Shown here piece by piece: positions 1-7,575 of a stretch of 9,832 nt of DNA. The stretch is from CAZGYE01 sp964530165 (GTDB lineage: Bacteria; Planctomycetota; Planctomycetia; Planctomycetales; Planctomycetaceae). The DNA lies in contig CAZGYE010000223.1 in assembly GCA_964530165.1 (NCBI GenBank), positions 1 through 9,832 of the forward strand, given 5' to 3'. The position numbers and the translations under genes are program-made. How positions within the stretch are numbered: position 1 is the first letter of the stretch; the number at the start of each line of letters is the position of its first letter. The notes under the pieces were generated by a model that was not told the DNA's origin, searched no databases, and saw only the letters and a program-made list of their open reading frames with translations.

Positions 1-3000
1 ATCCCATGCCGATCGGACCATGCAGGCCGGGTGGGTTCCCCGGCTGGGTGAAGCGGGCCAACCGAGGGATCGCGGCCTGCACGCCTCGCCGGGCCAAAGC
101 CTCGCACGTCCAAAAAACGCCGACTGTGTCGACCGACTTGGCATACACGTCCAGCTTGGCAATCAACACGGCGTCCAGTTCCGGATGACCGCCCTGGGTC
201 AATTGCTCCAGCGCCAGGTAATGGGCAAAAGGGTACGGCGAATCGAGCAGGCGGCGCAAAACCGGTTTGGCGGCTTGCGGGAATCGAGCCGAGAGCTCCT
301 CGATGGCTTGGGCCACGTCCGCGGCACCGCGGATCATCATGCGTGTCGCACCGGGCGCCTGGTTGTTCGTATTGTTCAGGTTGCGGTAACGATCTGGATT
401 GAGTGCCTCGGCGACCGCCTGCTTTAGTTCGTCGAGACCGCGGGTCTGCGGTTGTCGAATCGTGCCGGACACCTTGACAACCCGGACGGGAGCGGGCCAA
501 TGCAGACGGCGAGGCGGGTACCAGCCCTCAAAAGGCATGGAATCGGGCAGGTCGATGTCCGGCACCGTGTTCCCCGCCAATCGTTGGGTCTCCTGAATCG
601 CCCGCAACGACTCGCGGGCCTGACGGCGGACCACGCCGATGGGATCGCGTGTGGCCAGCTCGACGAGCAGAGCAACGCCGTCCGGTTTGTCGCGGTAGCC
701 CAGCCCCAACGCCAATCCATAACGGATATCGCGATACCTGGTTTGGGGGTCGGCAAACGGTTTCAATTGGTCCACCCGCCCGGTGTGGTGCGCCAGCGCC
801 ATGACCATATAGCACTTGTCGCGGAAGTTCGGATCGCGAACGCCCTTGCCGATCGACCAAATCTCTCGGAATGTGTACGGCTTGGCGATTTCGGCTGCCA
901 GAAGCTCGGCGCCTTTTTGGCTGAGACCCAGCCGGTTCAGCAGCACGGCGGCGTCGATCCGTTCGCGCGGGTTCCCGCTGGTCAGGTAGGGCAGGATCAG
1001 CTCTTGGGGGACTTCCGGCGCGTCAACCGTCAAACAGCCCAATAGCCATAAGGCCTGCTCCGGCTCGATCTGCTTGACCACCGGGAAGGGGCGTCCGTGC
1101 TCTGAAAACGGGCGCTCCAGGTTGATCCCTTTCACGAGTTGCCCGTAGAGCGGATCACTGTCGGGGGGCGAATCGGTACGGAGCGCGGCGACCAATAGCG
1201 CGACGGCCCGTTTCCGCAGACCGGCCTTTTCCAGCAGCAGCCTTCCCAACAACACGCGCTGAGTTTCGGGCCGCAAACGATCCTCGTAGCGCGGTTTTTC
1301 CAGAAAGGTGCCCGGCAACATGGCGATGATCAGCGGCACGTCTTCAAGCTTCGGAGCGGCACGGGCCAGGATCAGCCCGCGGAGCAGCGCGTATTCCTCC
1401 GGGCGGGGGCCGTGCTGGTAATAACGGCCGATGTAAGGCTTGCGGTTGGGGACTTCGTTGCGGAGGGCCTGCCACAACGCCTCGACCGCCTCGTTAGTGC
1501 CGATGCGTCCCAGGGCCAACGCCGCTTCGGTCGCGTGATAATTGTATTCGGGGCGGGCGAGCCAGCCGGTGAGCAAAGGAACTGCCGGCACATCGCGAAT
1601 CCAACCGGCGGCACGGATGGCGGCCAAATCAGGCGGTTTGACTTCCAGCTTGTAGTGCTGATAACCGACGCGGGGCTGGAACTTCGTGGGCGGCGGCAGT
1701 GGGACCGAAAGTGCTTTTCGCACAACTTGCCGCGTCCGTTCCCCAGCGGGTCGGCCGAGCCGGCCGGCCGCCTCGAACCAGCGGCTGCGGAAATCGAGGT
1801 CCGATTGCCCGGACAATGCGGCCAGCGCGTCAGGGCCTCGGCCGATCAGCTTTTTCAATGCCTGCGGTCCGCCCGCTTTGGAGAAGAGTCGCTCGTAGAA
1901 TTTCTGCGGCGCAACCCGGTCTTCGTCGACGACGGGCGCACAGGCGGTGATCGCTTCCAAAGCAGCCGAGGCATGGAAACGGACCTGCCAATCCGTGTCT
2001 TTCAGAGCGCGGAGCAAAGCGGCAGCCTCTTCGAGCGTGCCCAACCGGGTCAACGCCAGCGCGGCGGCCCGGCGCACCTCGACCGATTCATCCGCCAGCA
2101 ATGTGGCGATTACCGGGGCATCTTGCCGGGCACCGTCTTCGATGGCCATGAGCATCTCGCAGGCCCGGCGGCGCAGATCCGGGTCGGCGTTGGTGAGCCA
2201 CGGATGGTACTTGGGCGCCTCGCCGATGCGGGCCCGAGCCCGGTATTCGTCCGGCTCGTTGCGGCGGTAGAGGATGTCGGTCAGGTCGCGGCGGACCTGA
2301 ATCGGTTCGCGGGCCAACTGTCTCGGCGGGCCGGAGAAAGCCGCCTCTTCTTGGGCGCTGTGACATCCGTGGCACGCCTTCACCTCACCCGGCCGAGCGG
2401 TCAGCGAGGACATTTCCATCAAGGGCTGCTTCGAGCCGATCGGCACCGAGGTGACCGCATAGTTCCAATCGAAGAGGACGCGATGGCCAGCGGCATCCAG
2501 GGCATCGAGAAACAACGGGGTGTCGGCAGGGGCTTCGAAATAGACGGTCTCGTCGAACGGGATGGGCACGACGCCCAAGATGCGGGTCTCGAGGTTCGTG
2601 TGGCTGGAGGAGGTCACCGCGGTGTGCATCGATTCGACCACCCGGAAATAGCGGGCCCGGCGCAGCGCCCGTTCGTGCTCAGGATTGTCCGAGCGGCGGG
2701 CGTTGACCACCACAAACCGAGCCCGGCCGGTTACCGGGACGCGGAGACGCGGGGACGCCCCGACACGGGGATTGGGCCGTGTTCGACTCGGTTTGCGTTT
2801 GCGACTCTGGGCGGCGTCGGCAAACGATCGCTTGGGTGGAAGGATCACAGGCTCAGGACGCGGCAAACGGATCGGGCGCGCATCATACTCGCTGCTGTCC
2901 GGGTCGTTGAACACAAGTTGCACTTGCCGGGTCTTCGGGTCGCACAGGTAGACGCCGAGATCGCGGGCGCCGGGCAGGGTGGCGGAAAAAAGAAAGCATC

Positions 3001-4042
3001 CATCGGGCAACGGATACGGCGTGCTGCGGCTGCCGGTGGGCGAAAGGTGCACCCGGTGGCTCGCACCGCCCAATTGAATGGTGGTTGTGCCCGGGAAAAC
3101 CGGCCACAGCGCCTGGGCCACGTCCATTCCCTGGCGGGGATCGAGAATCGACGGCCCCATTTCCGAGAGGACCAGCATGGTTCCATCCGGCAACTGGCCC
3201 GGTTGAGTCAGGCTGGAGCCGGAGTGCCGTTCCCGGTTGAAGAACCGGTACTGGCGGACGCCGAACAGATGCGTTTCCTCGGTCCCGTCGGGGCGGACCG
3301 TCATCAGGTAGGTCTCGTGCTTGTCGACCGGAGGGACGTTCAGCAAAAAATCGTCCCAGTAGCTATAGCAGATCCGCCCGTCGCCGAGGACGGTTGGGTC
3401 GTACACGGTGCCGGGATCGAAGGTCAACTGTTCGACGCCGGTCCCGTCGCCGTTCATGATCCACAGGGTTTCGGTCCGCTCCTCGTGGTACTCTTCCAGG
3501 TAACCGGCCCGGTCGCTGACGAACACAATTCGCCCGTCCGCCAGGTAGACGCCGGAGACGTCGTTGAAGGGACCATCGGTCAACTGCACCGGTTGGGAGC
3601 CGTCGACGTTGATCTCGCAGAGATGGAACCAGTCCTCTCCGTCACGGCGCATGCTGAAGAGGATTTTCGTTCCGTCATAAGAAGGCTCGGGGTCGAACAC
3701 CTGACCGTCCCTCATGTGGGTGATCCGCGTCACTTTGCCGGCCGGCTCGGCGGGGATGAGCGTGAACAGATTCCGTCCCGGTCGCGTCGGCGTGATGGTA
3801 CGCTCCATGGGATCAATGGTGGTGGCCCGGTGGTAGATGTAGCCCTCGCGCCAGTAAAGGGTGCTGCGGCGGCCGTCCTTGGTGGGATCAGGATTGCAGA
3901 TGTCACCCGAGACAAACACGATGCCGGGCAGCCGATCCTCAGCCGTCGTCGACCGACCGGCCGCTTCTCCGGCCTGGGCGATTGCCGAGCGGCCAGCGAA
4001 CAAACATCCGGCCAGAAGCACAGGAAACAACCACTGCCGCAT
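1..4042 (-). CDS. Exported propeller / HzsA-middle-like c-heme / HEAT-repeat protein, 3' end outside window
   Basis: The minus frame from ATG 4042 has no stop down to position 2 (1347 codons read, incomplete). Residues 1-24 are a signal peptide; both a lipobox (LAGC, Cys13) and a signal-peptidase-I site (AQA before Gly25) are possible. Residues 40-400 contain TolB/PD40-type propeller blades (for example SYDGTKILFS, ADGRIVFVSDR, LPDGTMLVLS). Residues 403-445 are an Arg/Pro-rich linker. Residues 446-565 resemble the hydrazine synthase alpha-subunit middle domain: LGVVPI...VYFEAPADTPLFLDALD, then PGEVKACHGCH with a c-type heme site (Cys557, Cys560, His561). HEAT repeats follow (clear at 648-700, 830-865, 1022-1040, 1130-1150, 1268-1285). 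A strong Shine-Dalgarno precedes the start. It is second in an operon after the UroD-like gene. The likely role is a periplasmic or surface redox/binding protein; the substrate is unknown. The frame, heme motif and HEAT repeats are seen; the HzsA-like assignment is family recognition by eye. Confidence 0.9.
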   Translation of the reverse strand, partial: MRQWLFPVLLAGCLFAGRSAIAQAGEAAGRSTTAEDRLPGIVFVSGDICNPDPTKDGRRSTLYWREGYIYHRATTIDPMERTITPTRPGRNLFTLIPAEPAGKVTRITHMRDGQVFDPEPSYDGTKILFSMRRDGEDWFHLCEINVDGSQPVQLTDGPFNDVSGVYLADGRIVFVSDRAGYLEEYHEERTETLWIMNGDGTGVEQLTFDPGTVYDPTVLGDGRICYSYWDDFLLNVPPVDKHETYLMTVRPDGTEETHLFGVRQYRFFNRERHSGSSLTQPGQLPDGTMLVLSEMGPSILDPRQGMDVAQALWPVFPGTTTIQLGGASHRVHLSPTGSRSTPYPLPDGCFLFSATLPGARDLGVYLCDPKTRQVQLVFNDPDSSEYDARPIRLPRPEPVILPPKRSFADAAQSRKRKPSRTRPNPRVGASPRLRVPVTGRARFVVVNARRSDNPEHERALRRARYFRVVESMHTAVTSSSHTNLETRILGVVPIPFDETVYFEAPADTPLFLDALDAAGHRVLFDWNYAVTSVPIGSKQPLMEMSSLTARPGEVKACHGCHSAQEEAAFSGPPRQLAREPIQVRRDLTDILYRRNEPDEYRARARIGEAPKYHPWLTNADPDLRRRACEMLMAIEDGARQDAPVIATLLADESVEVRRAAALALTRLGTLEEAAALLRALKDTDWQVRFHASAALEAITACAPVVDEDRVAPQKFYERLFSKAGGPQALKKLIGRGPDALAALSGQSDLDFRSRWFEAAGRLGRPAGERTRQVVRKALSVPLPPPTKFQPRVGYQHYKLEVKPPDLAAIRAAGWIRDVPAVPLLTGWLARPEYNYHATEAALALGRIGTNEAVEALWQALRNEVPNRKPYIGRYYQHGPRPEEYALLRGLILARAAPKLEDVPLIIAMLPGTFLEKPRYEDRLRPETQRVLLGRLLLEKAGLRKRAVALLVAALRTDSPPDSDPLYGQLVKGINLERPFSEHGRPFPVVKQIEPEQALWLLGCLTVDAPEVPQELILPYLTSGNPRERIDAAVLLNRLGLSQKGAELLAAEIAKPYTFREIWSIGKGVRDPNFRDKCYMVMALAHHTGRVDQLKPFADPQTRYRDIRYGLALGLGYRDKPDGVALLVELATRDPIGVVRRQARESLRAIQETQRLAGNTVPDIDLPDSMPFEGWYPPRRLHWPAPVRVVKVSGTIRQPQTRGLDELKQAVAEALNPDRYRNLNNTNNQAPGATRMMIRGAADVAQAIEELSARFPQAAKPVLRRLLDSPYPFAHYLALEQLTQGGHPELDAVLIAKLDVYAKSVDTVGVFWTCEALARRGVQAAIPRLARFTQPGNPPGLHGPIGMG
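2738..2769. repeat. Four tandem 8-bp GACGCGGN-type units inside the large minus-strand gene
   Basis: Units are GACGCGGA (2738-2745), GACGCGGG (2746-2753), GACGCCCC (2754-2761) and GACACGGG (2762-2769), the last two degenerate. They encode about residues 425-435 of the minus-strand protein, within its basic, low-complexity linker between propeller and heme domain. Because the unit is 8 bp, the peptide does not repeat per unit, but the array keeps the frame open. It looks like a short repeat expanded or inserted in a tolerant linker. Confidence 0.6.
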
Positions 4043-4049
4043 GAGGGAA

Positions 4050-4055
4050 CCTCCC
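4050..4055 (-). promoter_or_regulatory. Shine-Dalgarno GGGAGG for the heme/HEAT gene
   Basis: On the minus strand GGGAGG lies 7 nt before ATG 4042. It falls in the 15-nt gap after the upstream UroD-like stop (4058-4060), which fixes this start and supports translation from a shared transcript. Confidence 0.8.
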
Positions 4056-4057
4056 GT

Positions 4058-5128
4058 TCATTTCTCAATTAAGGCCGGATACGGCTGGCTGTGTGCCACA
4101 CGCACCATTTCTTGCACGTTTTCCAGCGGCGTACGTCGCGGCACGATGCAGCCGGAACCGAGCACAAATCCACCGCCCGCGCCCGCTTGCCGGATGCACC
4201 GCCGAGACGACTCGCGTATGACTTCCGGCGTGCCGTCGAGCAGTTCGGTGACGGTGTGCACATTGCCCATCAAAGCAACACGATCTCCAATTTGCCGTTT
4301 GGCGACGCTCAAGTCGACCTTGTTGTCGATTTCCACAAGATCAGCGCCCGCCGAAGCGTAGAGATCTAATACTTTGGTGCTGTCTCCGCAAATATGCAAG
4401 ATCGACGCCGTGATGCCGTGCTCCTTCCACGCCCGAAAGACCTTTTGCTCATAAGGCAGAGCGAAACGTCGATACGTGCCGGGCGAGATCACGTCGCACG
4501 AGGCGAGCGAATCGCCGCAATGGATGATGTCTGCACCAGCGTCCCAGCACGCCTTGCCGAACCGAGTCAACGCCTCGGTTGCCAGGTCCAGCGCGTGACG
4601 AATCGCGGTTTCGTTGGCCTCCGGCATGCCGGCTTCGATCATGCCGATCTCGCAGAGCCACCTCTGCGAGCCGATCAGGTACGAAGCCAACGCGAACGGC
4701 CCGGTGCCCGGCGAGCGGATGGCCATCTCATCACCGACGGCCTCGCGAAGCCGGCCGATGGCCTCGAGCATCATCGGCATGCGGCCTTGGGTGCGCGGGT
4801 CGGGAACGTCGACATCGAACACGTCCGCCAGCGAGCCGACCGCCGGCTCCTCGAGTGACGGCATCTCGTCCTCTTCGTTCGTCGTTCGACAGCCGAACCC
4901 CTCGGCGATGTAGAAGTTGTCGGAGCCGATGGCGATCACGTCCTGGCCGACCATCTCATGCAAGACCAGTTGCGCCTGCACCATGGCCTCTGCGCTGGTG
5001 TAGAAGTCTCGCAACGAAATGCCGGCCGTTACCGCCGCCAAGTCGTACATGTACGGCGCCACGGCCACACAGTCGGCCGGCTGGCGACGAATCGCCCGCA
5101 GCACGCGCTCACGTGAAGAAAGAGTCAC
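4058..5128 (-). CDS. UroD/MtaA-superfamily zinc methyltransferase-like protein
   Basis: A 356-residue cytoplasmic protein of the uroporphyrinogen decarboxylase superfamily, closer by motif to the corrinoid methyltransferase branch (MtaA/MtbA/CmuA) than to true HemE. The N-terminus has the family opening SSRERVLRAIRRQPAD. The middle has HCGDSLASCDVISPGTYRRF, and the end has HICGDSTKVLD, MGNVHTVTELLDGTPE and GSGCIVPRRTPLENV. His245, Cys247 and Cys327 form an H-x-C-x(79)-C pattern like the zinc site that activates thiols in MtaA. The arginine-rich HemE substrate motif near the N-terminus is absent, so heme biosynthesis is unlikely. GTG 5128 was chosen because GAGG lies 7 nt upstream and the family begins here; an in-frame TTG at 5173 would add 15 residues that look non-coding. 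First gene of a leftward operon with the heme/HEAT gene. Methyl donor and acceptor are unknown. Confidence 0.88.
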   Translation of the reverse strand: MTLSSRERVLRAIRRQPADCVAVAPYMYDLAAVTAGISLRDFYTSAEAMVQAQLVLHEMVGQDVIAIGSDNFYIAEGFGCRTTNEEDEMPSLEEPAVGSLADVFDVDVPDPRTQGRMPMMLEAIGRLREAVGDEMAIRSPGTGPFALASYLIGSQRWLCEIGMIEAGMPEANETAIRHALDLATEALTRFGKACWDAGADIIHCGDSLASCDVISPGTYRRFALPYEQKVFRAWKEHGITASILHICGDSTKVLDLYASAGADLVEIDNKVDLSVAKRQIGDRVALMGNVHTVTELLDGTPEVIRESSRRCIRQAGAGGGFVLGSGCIVPRRTPLENVQEMVRVAHSQPYPALIEK

Positions 5129-5135
5129 AAGATTA

Positions 5136-5139
5136 CCTC
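5136..5139 (-). promoter_or_regulatory. Shine-Dalgarno GAGG that decides the GTG start
   Basis: GAGG on the minus strand is 7 nt upstream of GTG 5128. The upstream in-frame TTG at 5173 has no comparable site, and the family N-terminus begins just after the GTG. Confidence 0.65.
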
Positions 5140-5162
5140 GGTCCGAACCGCAGCGAGTGGAA

Positions 5163-5179
5163 CGATTCTCCAAGAATCG
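5163..5179. promoter_or_regulatory. Candidate operator: 17-bp dyad CGATTCT-CCA-AGAATCG
   Basis: A perfect 7-bp inverted repeat with a 3-bp centre, 35-51 nt before the GTG of the leftward operon. Its size and place fit a dimeric repressor or activator site; as RNA it would form a hairpin with a 3-nt loop and could instead act in the leader. No regulator gene is in the window, so the partner is unknown. Confidence 0.35.
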
Positions 5180-5191
5180 GCGCCCTAACCC

Positions 5192-5220
5192 TTAATCATC
5201 TTGCCCAACGTGGATACAAT
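5192..5220 (+). promoter_or_regulatory. Candidate sigma70-like promoter for the rightward genes
   Basis: TTAATC (5192-5197), a 17-bp spacer and TACAAT (5215-5220) give a good -10 box (5 of 6) but a weak -35 box (3 of 6). It lies about 200 nt before the ATG at 5422, so the leader would carry palindromic element A. It is a pattern match only. Confidence 0.25.
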
Positions 5221-5230
5221 GGCAGCGACA

Positions 5231-5324
5231 CAATCCAACTGGATGGCTTAGCCGGCGGGCTTGCCCGCCGCGCCCCGCAAGCGGAGCGGCTAAATGAGTG
5301 TGACGGATCATCCAGTTCCAATTG
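5231..5324. repeat. Multi-armed palindromic repeat, element A
   Basis: Nested inverted repeats: CAAT (5231-5234) with ATTG (5321-5324); AACTGGATG (5237-5245) with CATCCAGTT (5309-5317); TTAGCCG (5248-5254) with CGGCTAA (5287-5293). Inside are two hairpins, GGCGGGC-TT-GCCCGCC (5254-5269, sharing one base with the stem) and CCGC-AA-GCGG (5275-5284). The fold is a cloverleaf-like shape of a closing stem with two arms. The core (5248-5270) is identical over 23 bp to the reverse complement of 9020-9042 in element B. It may be a dispersed REP/MITE-like element or a structured leader. Confidence 0.75.
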
Positions 5325-5368
5325 CCTCAGTATGAAGGGCGCGAGGAAACGATACAAGCACAGGACGA

Positions 5369-5383
5369 GCCCCATCGAGGGGC
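5369..5383 (+). other. Small leader hairpin GCCCC-ATCGA-GGGGC
   Basis: A 5-bp GC stem with a 5-nt loop, 38-52 nt upstream of the ATG at 5422. The rest of 5325-5421 holds no other recognisable feature apart from the ribosome binding site AGGAA (5409-5413). Confidence 0.25.
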
Positions 5384-5421
5384 AAGTTGCCACACACTTT
5401 CGACCATCAGGAACTCCAGCC

Positions 5422-7506
5422 ATGCAACGATTGACGAAACTTCTTTCGAGCGTTCTTGCTATCACGATCTTGTGTCTGCCGTCTCCGTCACTCTTGGCCG
5501 GCGACGGGACCGGCCACAAGCCGCGGCTGAGCAATCCGTTCTTTGCCTTCGACAACGGCACGGGCCGCGGACAATTGACGGCTGAAGTCCAGGCGAAAAT
5601 GTTGGCGGAGCTTGGTTACGCCGGTATCGGATACACCGGGGCGACGGGCATTCCCGAGATGCTCGCGGCGCTGGACAAACACAAGCTGAAGATGTTCAGC
5701 ATCTACGTCGGGGTCACTCTCGGGCCGGACGGCCCGAAGCTGCCCCCGAACCTGGACGAAGCCATCGAGGCGCTGAAGGGACGGGAGACGGTCATTTGGC
5801 TCACCATTATGGGCCGCGCCGCAAACGGTGACGAGCAAGCCGTGCAGGCGGTCCGCGAGATCGCCGAGAAGGCCCAACGCGCCCGGCTACGGGTGGCCCT
5901 GTATCCACACGTCGGGTTCCACGTGGCCCGTGTCGAAGACGCGCTGCGCATCGTGAAAAAGGTCGATCGAAAAAACGTGGGGGCGTCGTTCAACCTCTGT
6001 CATTGGCTCAAAGTCGACGACGAGAAAAACCTGGAGCCGCTCTTGAAGAAGGTGATGCCACACCTGTTCATGGTGAGCATCAACGGTGCCGATCATGAGG
6101 GCGGCTGGGACCGCTTGATTCAAACCTTGGATCGCGGCGACTTCGACGTTTCCAACTTCCTGATGAAGCTGAAGAGTTTCGGCTACACCGGGCCGATCGG
6201 ACTCCAGTGTTACGCGATCAAAGGCGACATCCGCGAGAACCTGACACGATCGATGTCGGCCTGGCGAAAGCTCTCCGGCCCAGCGCCCGCCAAGGCCAAG
6301 ACATCCGCCAAAACGGTGACGATTGTCGTGTCAGACGCCGACGGCGCCGCCGCCCGCGCCGGCGCGCCGGTCTCGATGAGCGTCGATCTGGGAAGTCTGC
6401 TCGACGGCCGCGCAAGATCCGCGCGGCTGCAACTGGTCGCACCCGCCGGCGCAGAGGGCCGGGACGCGCGACCGCTGGCGGTGCAGTTTGAGCCGGCGTC
6501 GCCGGGGAGTCTTCGCGGCCGATTGTGGTGGCTGATGCCGCCCGGTGAGAAAGGTGAGCGCCGGTTTCGATTGGTCGTCGGTGAAAGCGCCGAGCCTGCG
6601 GCGATCAGCGTGCGGCTCGACGAGGCCCACAAGGCCGTGGACGTCTTGGAGGGTGATCGCCCCGTTCTGCGTTACAACCACGGCACGGTTCCGGTTCGGG
6701 AGGGAATAGCCACCCATTACGCGCGGGGGGATTACATCAGCCCGTTGTTTGGTCTGGACGGAGAAACGCTCACCGACGACTATCCGCGCGACCATCCGCA
6801 TCACCGCGGCGTGAGCTGGTCGTGGCCGGTGGTGCGCTGGGGCGATGAGGTCCGCGACATTTGGGCGGTGCGTGGCATTTGGGCGCGGCCCGTCGCCGAG
6901 TGCCGCGCCTCCGGCGGACCGGTGGCGGCGCTCATCGAAGCCGCGAGCGTGTGGAAGTGGGAAGATCAAGACGCCATCGTCCGCGAAGAGGTCGTCATCC
7001 GCGCGTTCCGGGAGAACAACGACGCCCGGTTCGTGGACGTCGAGGTGCGATTGACGGCCTTGACCGACAAGATCGCCATCGGCGGCCGGCCCAAAGCCGG
7101 CTACGGGGGGTTCGGTCTGCGTGCAGCGCCGTGTGAAGACCGCAAGATTACCTTGCACAGCGACGAGCCGACGGCGTCGCCCGCTCGTGCGTGGCTCGAC
7201 TATTCGGGCAGGTTTCCCGGCGGCAAAGCAACCTGCGGAGTGGCCATCATCGAGCACGTGACGAACCCCGGCTATCCCAGCAAGCTGCTCGAATATCCCC
7301 AGTGCAATTACGCCATGCCGGGCTTTCCCGGCGCTCGCGAGGTTCCGCTGCCCGAAGGCAAGACGCTGGTGCTGAAGCACCGCTTGTGGATCCATCGAGG
7401 CGCCGCGGAAGAAGACCTGCTGGCAGACGTCTGGACGAGCTACGCAAAACCGCCGCAGGCGAAACCGTTGGCAGAGAAGAAACCGACCGTCGGCGAGAAC
7501 CGTTGA
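5422..7506 (+). CDS. Secreted xylose-isomerase-like TIM barrel fused to DUF6807 (PmoA-like)
   Basis: 694 residues. Residues 1-26 are a Sec signal peptide (MQRLTK, a hydrophobic core, cleavage after SLLA). Residues 35-295 are a TIM barrel of the sugar phosphate isomerase/epimerase (AP endonuclease 2) superfamily: ELGYAGIGYTG, VALYPHVGFH (158-167), VGASFNLCHWLKVDD, VSINGAD, GPIGLQCYAIKGD. A short Ala/Lys linker leads to a beta-rich section (300-405) and then DUF6807, with YNHGTVPVREG at 418, DYPRDHPHHRG ending at 463, and LKHRLWIHRG near 651-660. The DUF6807 name 'methane oxygenase PmoA' is historical; nothing suggests methane oxidation. By eye two usual barrel metal-ligand glutamates are Tyr161 and Gln262, so the barrel may bind sugar differently or be non-catalytic. 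The start was chosen by AGGAA 8 nt upstream and the signal peptide; the frame is open far upstream but that part is not protein-like. Likely cotranscribed with the next gene, 115 nt on. Confidence 0.9.
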   Translation: MQRLTKLLSSVLAITILCLPSPSLLAGDGTGHKPRLSNPFFAFDNGTGRGQLTAEVQAKMLAELGYAGIGYTGATGIPEMLAALDKHKLKMFSIYVGVTLGPDGPKLPPNLDEAIEALKGRETVIWLTIMGRAANGDEQAVQAVREIAEKAQRARLRVALYPHVGFHVARVEDALRIVKKVDRKNVGASFNLCHWLKVDDEKNLEPLLKKVMPHLFMVSINGADHEGGWDRLIQTLDRGDFDVSNFLMKLKSFGYTGPIGLQCYAIKGDIRENLTRSMSAWRKLSGPAPAKAKTSAKTVTIVVSDADGAAARAGAPVSMSVDLGSLLDGRARSARLQLVAPAGAEGRDARPLAVQFEPASPGSLRGRLWWLMPPGEKGERRFRLVVGESAEPAAISVRLDEAHKAVDVLEGDRPVLRYNHGTVPVREGIATHYARGDYISPLFGLDGETLTDDYPRDHPHHRGVSWSWPVVRWGDEVRDIWAVRGIWARPVAECRASGGPVAALIEAASVWKWEDQDAIVREEVVIRAFRENNDARFVDVEVRLTALTDKIAIGGRPKAGYGGFGLRAAPCEDRKITLHSDEPTASPARAWLDYSGRFPGGKATCGVAIIEHVTNPGYPSKLLEYPQCNYAMPGFPGAREVPLPEGKTLVLKHRLWIHRGAAEEDLLADVWTSYAKPPQAKPLAEKKPTVGENR

Positions 7507-7510
7507 TGTC

Positions 7511-7540
7511 AAACCGGCAACTCCCCAAACCGACAACTCC
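7511..7540. repeat. Two-copy 16-bp tandem repeat after the DUF6807 stop
   Basis: AAACCGGCAACTCC (7511-7524) recurs as AAACCGACAACTCC (7527-7540), 13 of 14 bases identical at a 16-bp period. It begins 4 nt after the TGA stop. The second copy forms the left arm of the following hairpin. Confidence 0.55.
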
Positions 7541-7547
7541 TTGTCGG
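7530..7547 (+). other. Intergenic hairpin CCGACAA-CTCC-TTGTCGG
   Basis: A perfect 7-bp stem with a 4-nt loop, 23 nt after the stop of the fusion gene. No T-run follows at once, so it is more likely an mRNA-end or processing structure than a full terminator. Confidence 0.4.
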
Positions 7548-7575
7548 AATGGAATGGCCCCACGATACGTCCGGC

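Noticed and set aside
1..4042. Evidence of anammox (true hydrazine synthase).
   Set aside because: Only the middle domain resembles HzsA; the second heme domain is not seen in the part read, HEAT repeats replace it, and no other anammox gene is nearby.
1412..4072. A very long open + frame (about 886 codons).
   Set aside because: It is antisense to the minus-strand gene, whose frame has a signal peptide, heme motif, HEAT repeats and a strong ribosome site. The + product is Arg/Gly/Val-rich with no domain, as expected for a shadow in GC-rich DNA.
4058..5128. Identification as hemE (uroporphyrinogen decarboxylase).
   Set aside because: The HemE N-terminal arginine motif is missing and the H-x-C...C zinc pattern of methyltransferases is present.
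4579..5421. Upstream extension of the open frame that contains the TIM-barrel/DUF6807 gene.
   Set aside because: It overlaps the UroD-like gene antisense, its translation is Arg/Pro/Ser-rich, and a ribosome site plus signal peptide mark the start at 5422.
5332..5421. An in-frame ATG at 5332 as an alternative start for the fusion gene.
   Set aside because: It would put 30 charged residues before a clear signal peptide and lacks a good ribosome site.
5422..7506. Particulate methane monooxygenase subunit, suggested by the old 'PmoA' family name.
   Set aside because: The protein is soluble apart from its signal peptide and lacks the membrane helices of true PmoA.
6331..7563. A 410-codon minus-strand open frame.
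   Set aside because: It lies antisense to the DUF6807 coding region and shows no recognisable domain or ribosome site.
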